Source of the DNA: Bacteroidota bacterium
Lineage (GTDB): Bacteria > Bacteroidota > Rhodothermia > Rhodothermales > UBA10348
Length of the DNA stretch: 41,320 nt
Direction: 5' to 3'
Assembly (NCBI GenBank): GCA_029262775.1
Contig: JAJCYR010000034.1
Span: 1-41,320, forward strand
In this document: in pieces, positions 13,875 to 22,500 of the stretch
Numbering within the stretch: the first letter of the stretch is position 1
Layout of the letters: every line of letters begins with the position of its first letter
Notes under the pieces: generated by a model
What the model saw: the letters and a program-made list of their open reading frames with translations, nothing else
Database searches by the model: none
Told to the model about the DNA's origin: nothing
Program-made: the position numbers and the translations under genes

Positions 13875-14029
13875 TCGTCGTAGACACGAATGTCCTGATC
13901 TACTTCGTTTTGCCGAGCAGGCACACCCGTCGGGTCGAGATGGTTCTTCAGTCGCCCTGCACGCCGGGGTGGCGAACGTCGATGGCTTCGACCAGGAAAA
14001 TTACGCTCTGGGCGACATTTTTGGCGTGA
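13871..14029 (+). pseudogene. Truncated VapC (PIN-domain) toxin
   Basis: A GTG start preceded by GGAGAAGG at good distance opens a frame beginning VIVVDTNVLIYFVLPSRHTR, the exact start of a PIN domain with its first catalytic Asp (VDTN). Similarity ends after about 27 residues (VEMVLQ). From about 13948 the DNA is the 3' end of phoU on the other strand, and the frame drifts to a stop at 14029, giving 52 residues against about 130 for an intact VapC. The other acidic residues of the active site are missing, so it cannot be an active ribonuclease. The break lies at the phoU boundary and looks like a deletion or rearrangement junction. Confidence 0.85.
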
Positions 14030-14649
14030 TCCGAAATCCGTTCTATGGCCTTGGAAACGGAAATGGCGTGCGCCACCGATTCAATGGACTCCGGATTCTG
14101 ACGGCCGAGCGCAACGAGCGAAAGGAAATTCTCCTTGTGGATGCGGTCCACCGCGCTGTCCTGTCGCATGACGCGCTCGGCGAGACGGCGGTCACGGTTC
14201 GTGAAGGCATCCTGGACGTCACGGAGCATTTTACGAGCCGCATCGCCCATGTCGTCGAACCGGGTCACGGCCAGCGCGCCGGAGTGCGCCCGAATATCCA
14301 TGGTTTTTTTGGCGATGTTCTTGCAGTGATCGCCAATGCGCTCCAGGTCGGTGTTGACCTTGACCGCTACGATCAGGAACCGGAGCTCGCTCGCGACAGG
14401 CTGGTAGAGCGCCAGTATGCGCTCAGCATGACGATCCACCTCGAGCTCAAGGGCATCGACTTCGTCATCGCGGCGACGGACTTTCTCGGCCAGCTCATCG
14501 TCTTTTTCGAGCAGCGCATTGAGCGCACCCGCGACCTGCTCATCGACCAGATCGAACATGTCCAGGAGCCGGCTCCTGAGCAGGTCCATGTCGACATCAA
14601 GGTTGCGATGAATCTGCATTTCGGGTTCCTTCCGGGGTTTTTCGCTCAT
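13948..14649 (-). CDS. phoU: Phosphate transport regulator PhoU
   Basis: A protein of 233 residues made of two three-helix PhoU repeats. The metal-binding acidic motifs are seen in both: [19 protein letters not shown] in the first and [20 protein letters not shown] in the second. PhoU links the Pst transporter to the PhoR/PhoB sensor pair and prevents phosphate over-uptake and Pho activation when phosphate is plentiful. Its ATG overlaps the pstB stop by 4 bases, so it is the last gene of the pst operon. The 3' end overlaps the drifted end of the truncated VapC on the opposite strand. No phoB or phoR lies in the window. Confidence 0.96.
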   Translation of the reverse strand: MSEKPRKEPEMQIHRNLDVDMDLLRSRLLDMFDLVDEQVAGALNALLEKDDELAEKVRRRDDEVDALELEVDRHAERILALYQPVASELRFLIVAVKVNTDLERIGDHCKNIAKKTMDIRAHSGALAVTRFDDMGDAARKMLRDVQDAFTNRDRRLAERVMRQDSAVDRIHKENFLSLVALGRQNPESIESVAHAISVSKAIERISDHAKNVAQSVIFLVEAIDVRHPGVQGD

Positions 14650-15413
14650 CCGAACCGCCCTGTGATATAGTCTTCGGTGCGCTTGTTCTCAGGCCGCGTA
14701 AAAATGATTTCGGTGTCGTTGAATTCAACCAGCTCGCCCAGATAGAAGAACGCCGTTTCGTTGCTGATGCGCGAAGCCTGCTGCATGTTGTGCGTCACAA
14801 TCACGATGGTGTAGGCCTCCTTGAGCTCGAGAATGGTTTCTTCCAATTTACCGGTCGCCAGCGGGTCGAGGGCGCTCGCGGGCTCGTCCATCAACAATAC
14901 ATCGGGTTCGGCCGCGAGCGCCCGCGCAATGCATAACCGCTGCTGCTGCCCTCCCGAAAGCTCGTAGGCATTGTCTTTCAGACGATCCTTGACCTCATCC
15001 CAGAGAGCCGCCTGCCTCAGGCAGCGCTCCACGAGTTCCGGCATGTTTCCTTTGAAACCGTTTATACGCGCCCCCCACGCAATGTTCTCCTCGATGGACT
15101 TCGGGAACGGATTCGGCTTCTGGAACACCATGCCCACGCGGCGGCGCAGCATAATAGGATCGGCCCGGCGGATGTCCTCTCCTTCGAGCAGCAGGTCGCC
15201 TGTCCACCGCGTATCGGGAATGAGCTCGTTCATGCGGTTGAAGCACCGCAGCAGCGTGCTTTTGCCGCATCCGGAGGGGCCAATGAACGCCGTCACCAGA
15301 TTCGGCTTCATGGACAGTGTAATGCCCTTCAGCGCGTGCGTAGCACCGTACCAAAAATGCAGATCGCGCGCCTCCAGTTTGGCATCCGATGCGGTGTCCG
15401 GTCTCTTGTTCAT
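14646..15413 (-). CDS. pstB: Phosphate ABC transporter ATP-binding protein
   Basis: A protein of 255 residues from the ATG at 15413 ([10 protein letters not shown]), chosen over an in-frame start at 15461 that would overlap pstA. ABC motifs are in order: Walker [14 protein letters not shown]-loop [13 protein letters not shown], signature [15 protein letters not shown], Walker [14 protein letters not shown] and the switch His in [11 protein letters not shown]. The stretch [13 protein letters not shown] with [12 protein letters not shown] is characteristic of PstB. It powers high-affinity phosphate import through PstA/PstC. It begins one base after the pstA stop and overlaps phoU. Confidence 0.97.
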   Translation of the reverse strand: MNKRPDTASDAKLEARDLHFWYGATHALKGITLSMKPNLVTAFIGPSGCGKSTLLRCFNRMNELIPDTRWTGDLLLEGEDIRRADPIMLRRRVGMVFQKPNPFPKSIEENIAWGARINGFKGNMPELVERCLRQAALWDEVKDRLKDNAYELSGGQQQRLCIARALAAEPDVLLMDEPASALDPLATGKLEETILELKEAYTIVIVTHNMQQASRISNETAFFYLGELVEFNDTEIIFTRPENKRTEDYITGRFG

Positions 15414-15414
15414 A

Positions 15415-16320
15415 TCAATACGGCCGGTTGCGTTCAAAGTGGTTTCGGAGCGAGATCGCACTCAGGTTCATCAGAAACAGGAAAATCATGAGGACAACAA
15501 TGGCGGCGGCCGCAATTTCCTGGAACTCGGCCTGTGGACGCGAGGTCCAGTTGAAGATCTGGATGGGCAGCACCGTGAACGGATCCATCACCGTTTCGGG
15601 CAGAAACGCAATGAACGTGAGCGCCCCGATCATGATCAGCGGCGCCGTTTCGCCAACGGCCCGGCTGAGCGACAGAATAATCCCCGTCATGATGCCGGGC
15701 GTCGCCATGGGCAAGAGGTGGCTCCAGATGACCTGGCTGCGCGTTGCCCCGAGCGCATAAGCACTCTCACGAATACCCTGCGGAACGGCTTTGAGAGCCT
15801 CCTGCGCCGATATAATCAAAATGGGCATGATCAGGAGCGTCATCGTGAGCGCCCCGGCCAGAATGCTGCGCTCAAGTGCCATGAAGCGCACGAACAGGCC
15901 AAGCCCCAAAATACCATACAGCACGGACGGAACGCCCGCCAGGTTCGAAATATTCAGCTGGATGAGGTTGTAAAACCATCCGTGCCGAGCATACTCGGTC
16001 AAATACACCGCCGCACCCACACTCACCGGTACCGCAAAAAGCGCCGTCAGTCCCATCATCCAGAGACTGCCCACAATGGCACTCTTTATACCCGCCTCCT
16101 CCGGGTGGCGCGATGGAAAGTTCGAAACGAATCCCCAGTCGAGCCATGAAAACCCTTTCGCGACGACATCGATCATGAGGATCATCAGCACCAACAGCCC
16201 GAAGACCGTCGCCAGGAAGAACAGCGTGCGCACAATGAGTGCCTTGCGGCGCCGCTGTGGCAGGCGAGGATCGAAATCAGGCTCGGCGCCCAACGTGCCC
16301 GTGTTCGTCGCATGAACCAT
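15415..16320 (-). CDS. pstA: Phosphate ABC transporter permease PstA
   Basis: A protein of 301 residues with about six transmembrane helices, the first near residues 28-50 ([20 protein letters not shown]). The permease (BPD_transp_1) coupling loop [20 protein letters not shown], contacting PstB, is clear. Family-typical [20 protein letters not shown] and [15 protein letters not shown] are present. With PstC it forms the inner-membrane channel for phosphate. It sits between pstC (1-base gap) and pstB in one operon. Confidence 0.96.
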   Translation of the reverse strand: MVHATNTGTLGAEPDFDPRLPQRRRKALIVRTLFFLATVFGLLVLMILMIDVVAKGFSWLDWGFVSNFPSRHPEEAGIKSAIVGSLWMMGLTALFAVPVSVGAAVYLTEYARHGWFYNLIQLNISNLAGVPSVLYGILGLGLFVRFMALERSILAGALTMTLLIMPILIISAQEALKAVPQGIRESAYALGATRSQVIWSHLLPMATPGIMTGIILSLSRAVGETAPLIMIGALTFIAFLPETVMDPFTVLPIQIFNWTSRPQAEFQEIAAAAIVVLMIFLFLMNLSAISLRNHFERNRPY

Positions 16321-16321
16321 A

Positions 16322-17245
16322 TCAGTAAACCTCCTTGTACCGGCGAATGACCTTGTTGGCCACCACGTTGAGGCCGAGCGTAATCAGAAACAGCATCAGG
16401 CCAACCGCGAACAGACTCTGATAGGCAATGGACCCGGCCGGTGTATCGCCGAGGCTCACCTGCACGATATAGGCCGTCATGGTCTGGATGCTTTCGAGCG
16501 GATTCGCCGTCAGGCGCGGCGTCGCGCCCGCCGCGAGCGTCACAATCATGGTCTCCCCGATGGCGCGGCTCAGCCCCAGAATGAAACTCGCAATAATGCC
16601 CGAAAGCGCGGACGGAACCATGATTTTGGTGACCACCTCGAGTTTCGTGGCGCCGAGTGCATAGCCGCCGTAGGCCAGGCTGCGCGGCACTGCCCGCAGC
16701 GCATCTTCACTCAGGCTGGCGATCATGGGAATGATCATGATGCCCACCACGATCCCCGCACTCAGCGCGTTGAAAATCTGCAGGTCCGGAATGGCCCTCT
16801 GGAGGAACGGCGTCACGACGGTGAGCGCGAAGTAGCCGTAGACGACCGTGGGGACGCCCGCGAGCAGCTCCAGTCCGGGCTTCAGCACCCTGCGTGCCGA
16901 AGCGGGCGCATACTCGGCAACATATATTGCACTTGCCAGGCCAATCGGTAGTGCAACCATCGCTGCAATCACCGTCACGAGGAGCGTACCCGAGAGCAGT
17001 GGCCAAATCCCGTAATGCTTCTCGACGAACTGCGGCGTCCACTGGGTGTCGGTCAAAAAATCCAGCACAGACACGTTGCTGAAAAAATTGAAACTCTCAC
17101 CAAGCAGCACGAACGCAATCCCGAACAGCGTCAGCACGGTCGCCACCGCACACGCACCCAGCACGAACTGCACAATCCGCTCCTTGGGGCTGTTGTAAAT
17201 GTTCGTCTGAAGCGATCGCGTCCGTGTTTGGCGCATAGGAGGCAT
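16322..17245 (-). CDS. pstC: Phosphate ABC transporter permease PstC
   Basis: A protein of 307 residues with six predicted membrane helices. The first is [20 protein letters not shown]; later family motifs are [33 protein letters not shown] and the coupling loop [20 protein letters not shown]. It pairs with PstA to move phosphate across the inner membrane. The start overlaps the pstS stop by one base (TAATG), so translation is coupled. An internal ATG at 17236 is an alternative start. Confidence 0.96.
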   Translation of the reverse strand: MPPMRQTRTRSLQTNIYNSPKERIVQFVLGACAVATVLTLFGIAFVLLGESFNFFSNVSVLDFLTDTQWTPQFVEKHYGIWPLLSGTLLVTVIAAMVALPIGLASAIYVAEYAPASARRVLKPGLELLAGVPTVVYGYFALTVVTPFLQRAIPDLQIFNALSAGIVVGIMIIPMIASLSEDALRAVPRSLAYGGYALGATKLEVVTKIMVPSALSGIIASFILGLSRAIGETMIVTLAAGATPRLTANPLESIQTMTAYIVQVSLGDTPAGSIAYQSLFAVGLMLFLITLGLNVVANKVIRRYKEVY

Positions 17246-18291
17246 TACTGCTCCAGTTTGAGGAGATCCTCGAGCCGTACGCCCACCTGGCTGCCCTCGC
17301 CCTCGAATACGCTGCCCGACACGCGGGCCTTCGAGCGCTCCACGCCGAGTCGATACGCCTCGGCTGAGAGACCGACATACCCAACCTCCCTCGACAATTC
17401 GGCAGCGTTGTTGAGGTAAAACTCCACAAAAGCCATCACCTCGGGCCGGTCCAGCGCCCGCGTGTTCACGTAAATGAACTCAGGCCGGGCCAGCGGCTGA
17501 TACGTCCCCTTCTGGACCGTCTCGGCCCCCGGCTGAATGCAGCCGTCGCCGTTTTCCGGGTTTTCATCGTCCACGCCGAGCAGCTTCAGCTTGTCCATGT
17601 TCTCCGCGTAGTACGCGTAGGGAATGAACCCGAGACCACTTGCATCGCCTGCAATGCCCTGCACGAGGACGTTGTCGTCTTCACTCGCCGTGAAATCGCC
17701 CCGGCTCGCTCCCTCCTCGCCCGTGATGGCCGCCGTAAAATAATCGTACGTGCCACTATCCGTACCCGCGCCGTAGAGCCGGAGCTCACGATCCGGGAAT
17801 CCTGTGCGCACCTGGCTCCAGTTGTTGACGGTACTACCCGCCTTCCAGATCTTGTTCAATTCGGCGACCGTCAGGCACTCGGCCCAGTCGTTCTTCGGGC
17901 TCGATATCACCGCCAGGCCATCATAGGCCACCGGCAGTTCCACATATTCGATGCCGTTTTCGGCGGCCAGCTTTGCCTCACTCGGCTTGATGGGGCGCGA
18001 TGCATCGTTGATGTCCGTCTCGCCACGAACGAACTTCGAAAAGCCACCACCCGTACCGCTCACACCAACCGTGACGCGCACACGCGGATTCACCTTCATG
18101 AACTCCTCAGCAACTGCTTCCGTGAGCGGATAGACCGTGCTCGATCCATCGACCTGCACGATCCCACCCAGATTATCTACGGTCGATGCGCCGCCCGACG
18201 ACGACCCTCCCCCGCATCCGGACAGAACGAGTGCAAAGACAGCGGCGATCGATGCCAGGCGCGTGAAGGCGGACGAAGAAATGGGATTCAT
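17245..18291 (-). CDS. pstS: Phosphate-binding lipoprotein PstS
   Basis: A protein of 348 residues. The N-terminus has a signal peptide with lipobox ending LSGC (Cys26) and a Gly/Ser tether, so it is lipid-anchored in the periplasm. Phosphate-contact motifs are [38 protein letters not shown] and SRPIKPSEA. Further typical parts are [16 protein letters not shown] and [10 protein letters not shown]. It captures phosphate and hands it to PstCA. It is the first gene of the pst operon, and a candidate Pho box lies 62-91 bases upstream. The gene order pstSCAB-phoU is the classical one. Confidence 0.97.
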   Translation of the reverse strand: MNPISSSAFTRLASIAAVFALVLSGCGGGSSSGGASTVDNLGGIVQVDGSSTVYPLTEAVAEEFMKVNPRVRVTVGVSGTGGGFSKFVRGETDINDASRPIKPSEAKLAAENGIEYVELPVAYDGLAVISSPKNDWAECLTVAELNKIWKAGSTVNNWSQVRTGFPDRELRLYGAGTDSGTYDYFTAAITGEEGASRGDFTASEDDNVLVQGIAGDASGLGFIPYAYYAENMDKLKLLGVDDENPENGDGCIQPGAETVQKGTYQPLARPEFIYVNTRALDRPEVMAFVEFYLNNAAELSREVGYVGLSAEAYRLGVERSKARVSGSVFEGEGSQVGVRLEDLLKLEQ

Positions 18292-18352
18292 GGCGGTGGA
18301 AGTTGATTCAGGTTCGGCTCTTCTCCGAGCAGATACTCGCTCAGGCCAGCAA

Positions 18353-18382
18353 GGTTACTTTCCCATATTACGCAAATGTTAC
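18353..18382 (-). promoter_or_regulatory. Candidate Pho box and promoter upstream of pstS
   Basis: Read on the minus strand, GTAACATTTGCGTAATATGG contains GTAACAT and GTAATAT repeated with 11-base spacing, followed by a third GTAAC. PhoB-type regulators bind direct repeats of about 11 bases near the -35 region of pst promoters. The third repeat (GTAACCTTGC) resembles the TAnCTTG boxes seen before two other genes here and could be the -10 element. Position and spacing fit; the exact motif of this group is not known to me. Confidence 0.4.
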
Positions 18383-18395
18383 GACCGGCGCGGAT

Positions 18396-19052
18396 TCAGC
18401 CAAACTTCCCACTATGCTTTGGTTCCTGCTCTTCGTCGTGGGTGCTCCACATTGCGTCGGCCATTTCCCGGCGCGCCCGGGCCACCGCCGCCAGGATCAC
18501 CTCGTCCCGAACCCGCGCCCTGGCCTGCTTCATGAAACGAATCACCGCCTCCTCCCTCGTTTCCCGCAACCGGATCTGCTCCACGGCCCACTCCCCAGAC
18601 ACCATTCGCCGGATCATCTCTTCCAGCATTGGGTGCACCCTGTCCCGATTTCCGGTATGTCTCCAGTCCGCCCAGTGTGGACGTCTCCAAACCGGCCTGC
18701 CTGGCACGGAGGGTGCATGGTGCAGATCGTTGTTCGCCAGTAACGCCACCTCCCGGAAGTGATCCTGGGCATCATCAGAAAACAACCAGATCGTACGTCG
18801 GGCCTTACCCATTCGTTGGGCCACGTGAAGCACCTCAAGATGCCGCAAATCCCGCTGCAGTTTCCTCCTGCGTCCTGGCGACCCTGGCGACCCTGGCGGC
18901 CTTGGCACGAATACAGGAGGCAAACTCTCCAGCCCCAGCGGATACGAACAGAATCTGGCTATTTCCTCGGCCGACATAGGAGTGGCACACGCCATGAAAC
19001 TCCGGACTATCCAGTACAGTCGGCGGTTTGCCTGCTCCGTCCGATATGCCAT
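18396..19052 (-). CDS. Hypothetical protein, possible winged-helix DNA-binding
   Basis: About 218 residues from the ATG at 19052 (a GTG at 19061 is also possible). I do not recognise the family. Residues ~5-85 look like a winged helix: RRLYWIVRSFMACATPMSAE, then a loop, then KLQRDLRHLEVLHVAQRMGK and RRTIWLFS as recognition helix and wing. The C-terminal half is a charged amphipathic helical stretch (EEMIRRMVSGEWAVEQIRLR, then VARARREMADAMW). A PGSPGSPG microrepeat interrupts the first domain. It lies upstream of pstS on the same strand with a 104-base gap that carries the pst promoter candidate. A (GA)7 run lies 29-42 bases before the start. Plus-strand frames overlap it but look like noise. 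Confidence 0.6.
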   Translation of the reverse strand: MAYRTEQANRRLYWIVRSFMACATPMSAEEIARFCSYPLGLESLPPVFVPRPPGSPGSPGRRRKLQRDLRHLEVLHVAQRMGKARRTIWLFSDDAQDHFREVALLANNDLHHAPSVPGRPVWRRPHWADWRHTGNRDRVHPMLEEMIRRMVSGEWAVEQIRLRETREEAVIRFMKQARARVRDEVILAAVARARREMADAMWSTHDEEQEPKHSGKFG

Positions 19053-19223
19053 GTTGCGCACCTTTTTCGGTCACGTTCATTCTCTCTCTCTCTCGCCAGA
19101 TACCAGACACGTTCGGAGTGGAAACATAACCAGATATTAGCGTGACACGCCGTGGCACTTGGCTCGGCGTCGTTTTCTGCTTTTGCCATCGGGCTTTCCT
19201 GAGGATGGTTTCACGAGACATAC

Positions 19224-19519
19224 GAGCGAAATGTCGCAATCCTACTGGTCGCAATGTGCACAATGCGTTGTGTGACATATTGTTACTGGCATAGCGGAGG
19301 CAACCGTCCAGCTCCAGGATGTCACAATCCCCCGTTCCATGGCGGGATTGTGACCGGGGTGTCGGGAAAAATCAATTGCGTCACGACGGAGCTAATGCCG
19401 ACAACGCAGGGGCAATCACGACAGCTGGCAGGAAGGAACTAACACCCTCTTACGGCCACAATACTTTGCAGCACATTGCCTTATAACGTTGTTTATAATA
19501 TTATTGCGACATTTCGCTC
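19224..19519. mobile_element. 296-bp segment with perfect 17-bp inverted ends (MITE-like or invertible)
   Basis: GAGCGAAATGTCGCAAT at 19224-19240 is exactly inverted as ATTGCGACATTTCGCTC at 19503-19519. The core GTCGCAAT recurs once more inside at 19248-19255. No coding potential is seen between the arms. No clear target-site duplication flanks it. A non-autonomous transposable element or an invertible regulatory segment are the two readings; neither a transposase nor a recombinase is in the window. Confidence 0.6.
19321..19354. repeat. Palindrome with 11-bp arms inside the inverted-repeat segment
   Basis: GTCACAATCCC at 19321-19331 and GGGATTGTGAC at 19344-19354 are exact inverted copies with a 12-base centre containing CCATGG. 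No T tract follows on either strand, so an operator or a structured RNA is more likely than a terminator. Confidence 0.8.
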
Positions 19520-19568
19520 AGAGGTGCTGAAAACGAAGACAGACAGTGCAAGGGAGCAGGCCGAGCAC

Positions 19569-22500
19569 TCAACGAATCAACTGCATAACGCCAGTCATTG
19601 TGATGGAGGTGTCCGAGGTGTCCGAGGTATTCGAATTGACCTGTAGCCGGAAAAGGTATGCACCTCCAGCGAGGCGGCTGCCCAGGTTCACGACATGATC
19701 ATGGTGGCCTGCCGGAAGTGTACCGTCAATGGCCCGCACCACGAGGCGGCCGGTCAGATCGTGGATATCGAGCCTCACGTGGCTCGTCGCCGGCAGACCG
19801 AACCGGATCGTAGTCCGACCGCGGAAGGGGTTTGGGTAATTTCCGTCGAGATAGACTTCGGTCGGTAGTTCACTGCCAGGAGAGTCTGCCGACGATACAG
19901 ACGTGGCCCGCTCGAAAACGACTTCGCTTCCGTTACCGATACCGGTAGCACCATCTGCATCACGCGCAATCATTCGATGATGGAGCGTAATTCGCTGCCC
20001 AACAAACGGCAACAGCTGACTGGCGTCAAGCACAGCCATCAATGTGTCGGTATCGATCCGTAATGTACCCGAGTCGCTGCCACCCGAGTCGCTGCCACCC
20101 GAGCCGCTGCCACCCGAGCCGCCGAAGACCGGTTCAGATTCGTACACGATGGCAAAGAATGAGTCTGTCCGTGCGAGCTGCCAGATGTGGGCAATGAGGC
20201 TGTCGTCGCTGTCCACATCCGAGGCCGGTTCAAAGCCAAAGGAGATACTTCCGGATGTGCGAAGGAAGACCGGACCGGGGGCGGGAAGGATGACGCCGGG
20301 ATCGGCGCCCGTCCCGGATCCGTCTCCGAAAACGGGAGCATCGTTCACGGGCGTAACGGTTAGGGATGCAGTGGTAGTAGGACCGGTGAGACCGCCGTCG
20401 GAAGGAATATAGGTGAAGCTGTCTTCGCCGAAAAAGTCAGCATGGGGCGTGTACAGCAGGGTGCCATCTTCCTGAAGTTCCAGTGTGCCGTTAGTCGCCT
20501 GCGTAAACGATGCTACGCGGACCGAGTCAAGGTTCACGTCAGTATCATTCGTCGTAACATTCAGAGCAGTCGGCGTGTCCTCTGGCAGGACGAACGTATC
20601 GACCACACCAACAGGCGCCGTCGCGACACCTTCGACCAGAAGGACAATCGTGGCCCCACTGGTCTGTCCCGATTTTCCAGGACCATCGCCGATGGCGTAG
20701 CCCACGCGCACGACACCAAAGAAATCGGTGGGCGGCGTATAGGTAATGTTGCCGCCGGTCATGAACTGAAGTGTGCCCTGTGGTGCCTGGTCAATCTGCG
20801 CCAGGAAAAAGGCATCTCCGTCCACGTCGAAGTCGTTGGCGAATATGTTGCCCGCGACCGACTGATTCATCTGCATGGTGAGTGTGTCGCTGACAGCCAC
20901 TGGAACATCCTGCACGGGAGCAACGGTGACGTCAAGTCGGACCTGCACGACAGCTCCACTCCCGTCCGAGACCTGGTAGGTCAGCGCCACGTCGCCAAAG
21001 AAGTCGGCGGCGGGCATGAACGCAAGTGTGCTGCCGTCGATTTGAATGCTGTGGGAGCCGCCGCTGGGACCGGCCGCACCGGCAGGAAAGTCAACGCCGG
21101 TGAGCGTTACGTCGTCGCCATCGGGATCCGTGACGCCGGCAAGCAGGTCCAGACTCAGGGCCGTGTCTTCATCCATGGTCTCGGCCCGGTCCGGCGCAAC
21201 TGGGAGTGCATTCTGAGTCAGGACCGGTGCGCCCGGATCAACGATTGTTCCGTTGGCCAACAGGTCGTCGTCGCCACGCAGGCCGTCGGTCAAATGCAGC
21301 AGGATGCGCCCACCCTGAAACTGTGCACCGGTAGTACCATCCCACGCAAAACTGTACCAGTGGGACACGAGATTTTCCGGAGTGGGTCCAAACTTGAGGT
21401 AATCGGTAGCCGTAACGCCATCGGGAAGGTCGATGGTGACGACGGTCGATGCACCGGAAGTGATACCCTGCACCTCGAAGGCCAAAAAACCGGCTGGGGC
21501 GCCCAGCGTCTGAGGAAATGAGTCAGGTGCCGGATTTTTGGTCGATTCCACACGGGCAATCTGTTGTCCCGGTGGCGCACTCACGGAAATGTAAGCGCCC
21601 TGGTTCGGGCCCGATACGACGGGCAGTGAAGCCACATGCTCCTGCTCGTTGTCCGGAACACCGTCACCATTTCCGTCGCCTGCGTTTGGCGCGCCCGCCT
21701 CCACATCGCCATCGACGCCGTCGCCGTCCACCCCTGGACCTGCAACTTCGACAGTGATCGTGCCTATGGCGGGCGCGCCAAACGCATCCTCCATGACGTA
21801 CGTAAACACGTCCGTGCCGGAGAAGTCATTATTTGCGGTATAGAGGACGAACTGGGCGGAGGCCGCCGCGCTGCCCTGGGGTGCCGAGACGGACACAATG
21901 GAGAGCGCATCGTTCTCGACGTCAGTATCGTTGGCGAGCACGTCCAACCTGCGGGTGGCGCCCGAGAAGGACGTAAAAAAATCGTCATTTGCGGTCGGTG
22001 CATCGTTGACCGGCGTAATCGTAATCGGAATTACGACCTCGGCCGTCAGCGGCGCCGCCCCGCCGCCCTCCGAGCCCTCGGCCGCGCCCGTATTACCGCG
22101 GTCCGAGACGTGCACGGTGAGCGATCCCTCGCCATTGAAGAACGGCTCGGGCGTATAGATGAGGCCGTCGAGAGCCTCCGTAAGCTGGAACTGCGTGCCG
22201 AGTGCCGTAAGCGTAGACGATCCGCTCTCACCAGCCAGGAGCACGAGACCGTGACCTTCCGGCAACGCGATTGTCGAGGTCGCCGTAAGCGTCATTTCCA
22301 GGTCACCCGAGCCCGCATCCACATCGGAAATCACAATCGGATTGCCCGTTGCCTCTGAAAATACAAGCGACGTACTCTCATCCATGGTCTGCTGCGAGGC
22401 GCCCGCGCCCGCAATGACCGGCGCATCGTTGACTGGTGTGACAGTGACCATGACCTGCTGAGAGGCCGACTCGTCCTGACCGCCATTGTCCCTTCCGCCA

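Larger units (their letters stand above)
19062..19568. other. Long AT-richer intergenic region
   Basis: About 500 bases without a convincing gene, clearly less GC-rich than the surroundings. It holds a (TC)7 dinucleotide run at 19081-19094, the 296-bp inverted-repeat-bounded segment at 19224-19519 with its internal palindrome, and an AT-rich patch at 19480-19505 (TTATAACGTTGTTTATAATA) that could carry promoter elements on either strand. It separates the end of the giant surface operon from the hypothetical gene; both are on the minus strand. Confidence 0.75.

Noticed and set aside
18303..18762. Two overlapping plus-strand frames opposite the hypothetical gene at 18396-19052
   Set aside because: Their composition (Pro/His/Arg) looks like noise, whereas the minus frame shows a coherent helical pattern; I kept the minus frame with moderate confidence.
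19081..19094. (TC)7 run as a phase-variation switch joining an upstream frame to the hypothetical gene
   Set aside because: An in-frame TGA lies between the run and the start codon at 19052, so slippage could not create a longer fused protein.
19321..19354. The palindrome as a rho-independent terminator of the surface operon
   Set aside because: No run of T follows the stem on either strand, and it lies more than 200 bases after the stop codon of gene A.
20442..21521. A 359-residue plus-strand frame inside gene A
   Set aside because: No motif, antisense to cadherin-like repeats, basic composition typical of a shadow frame.
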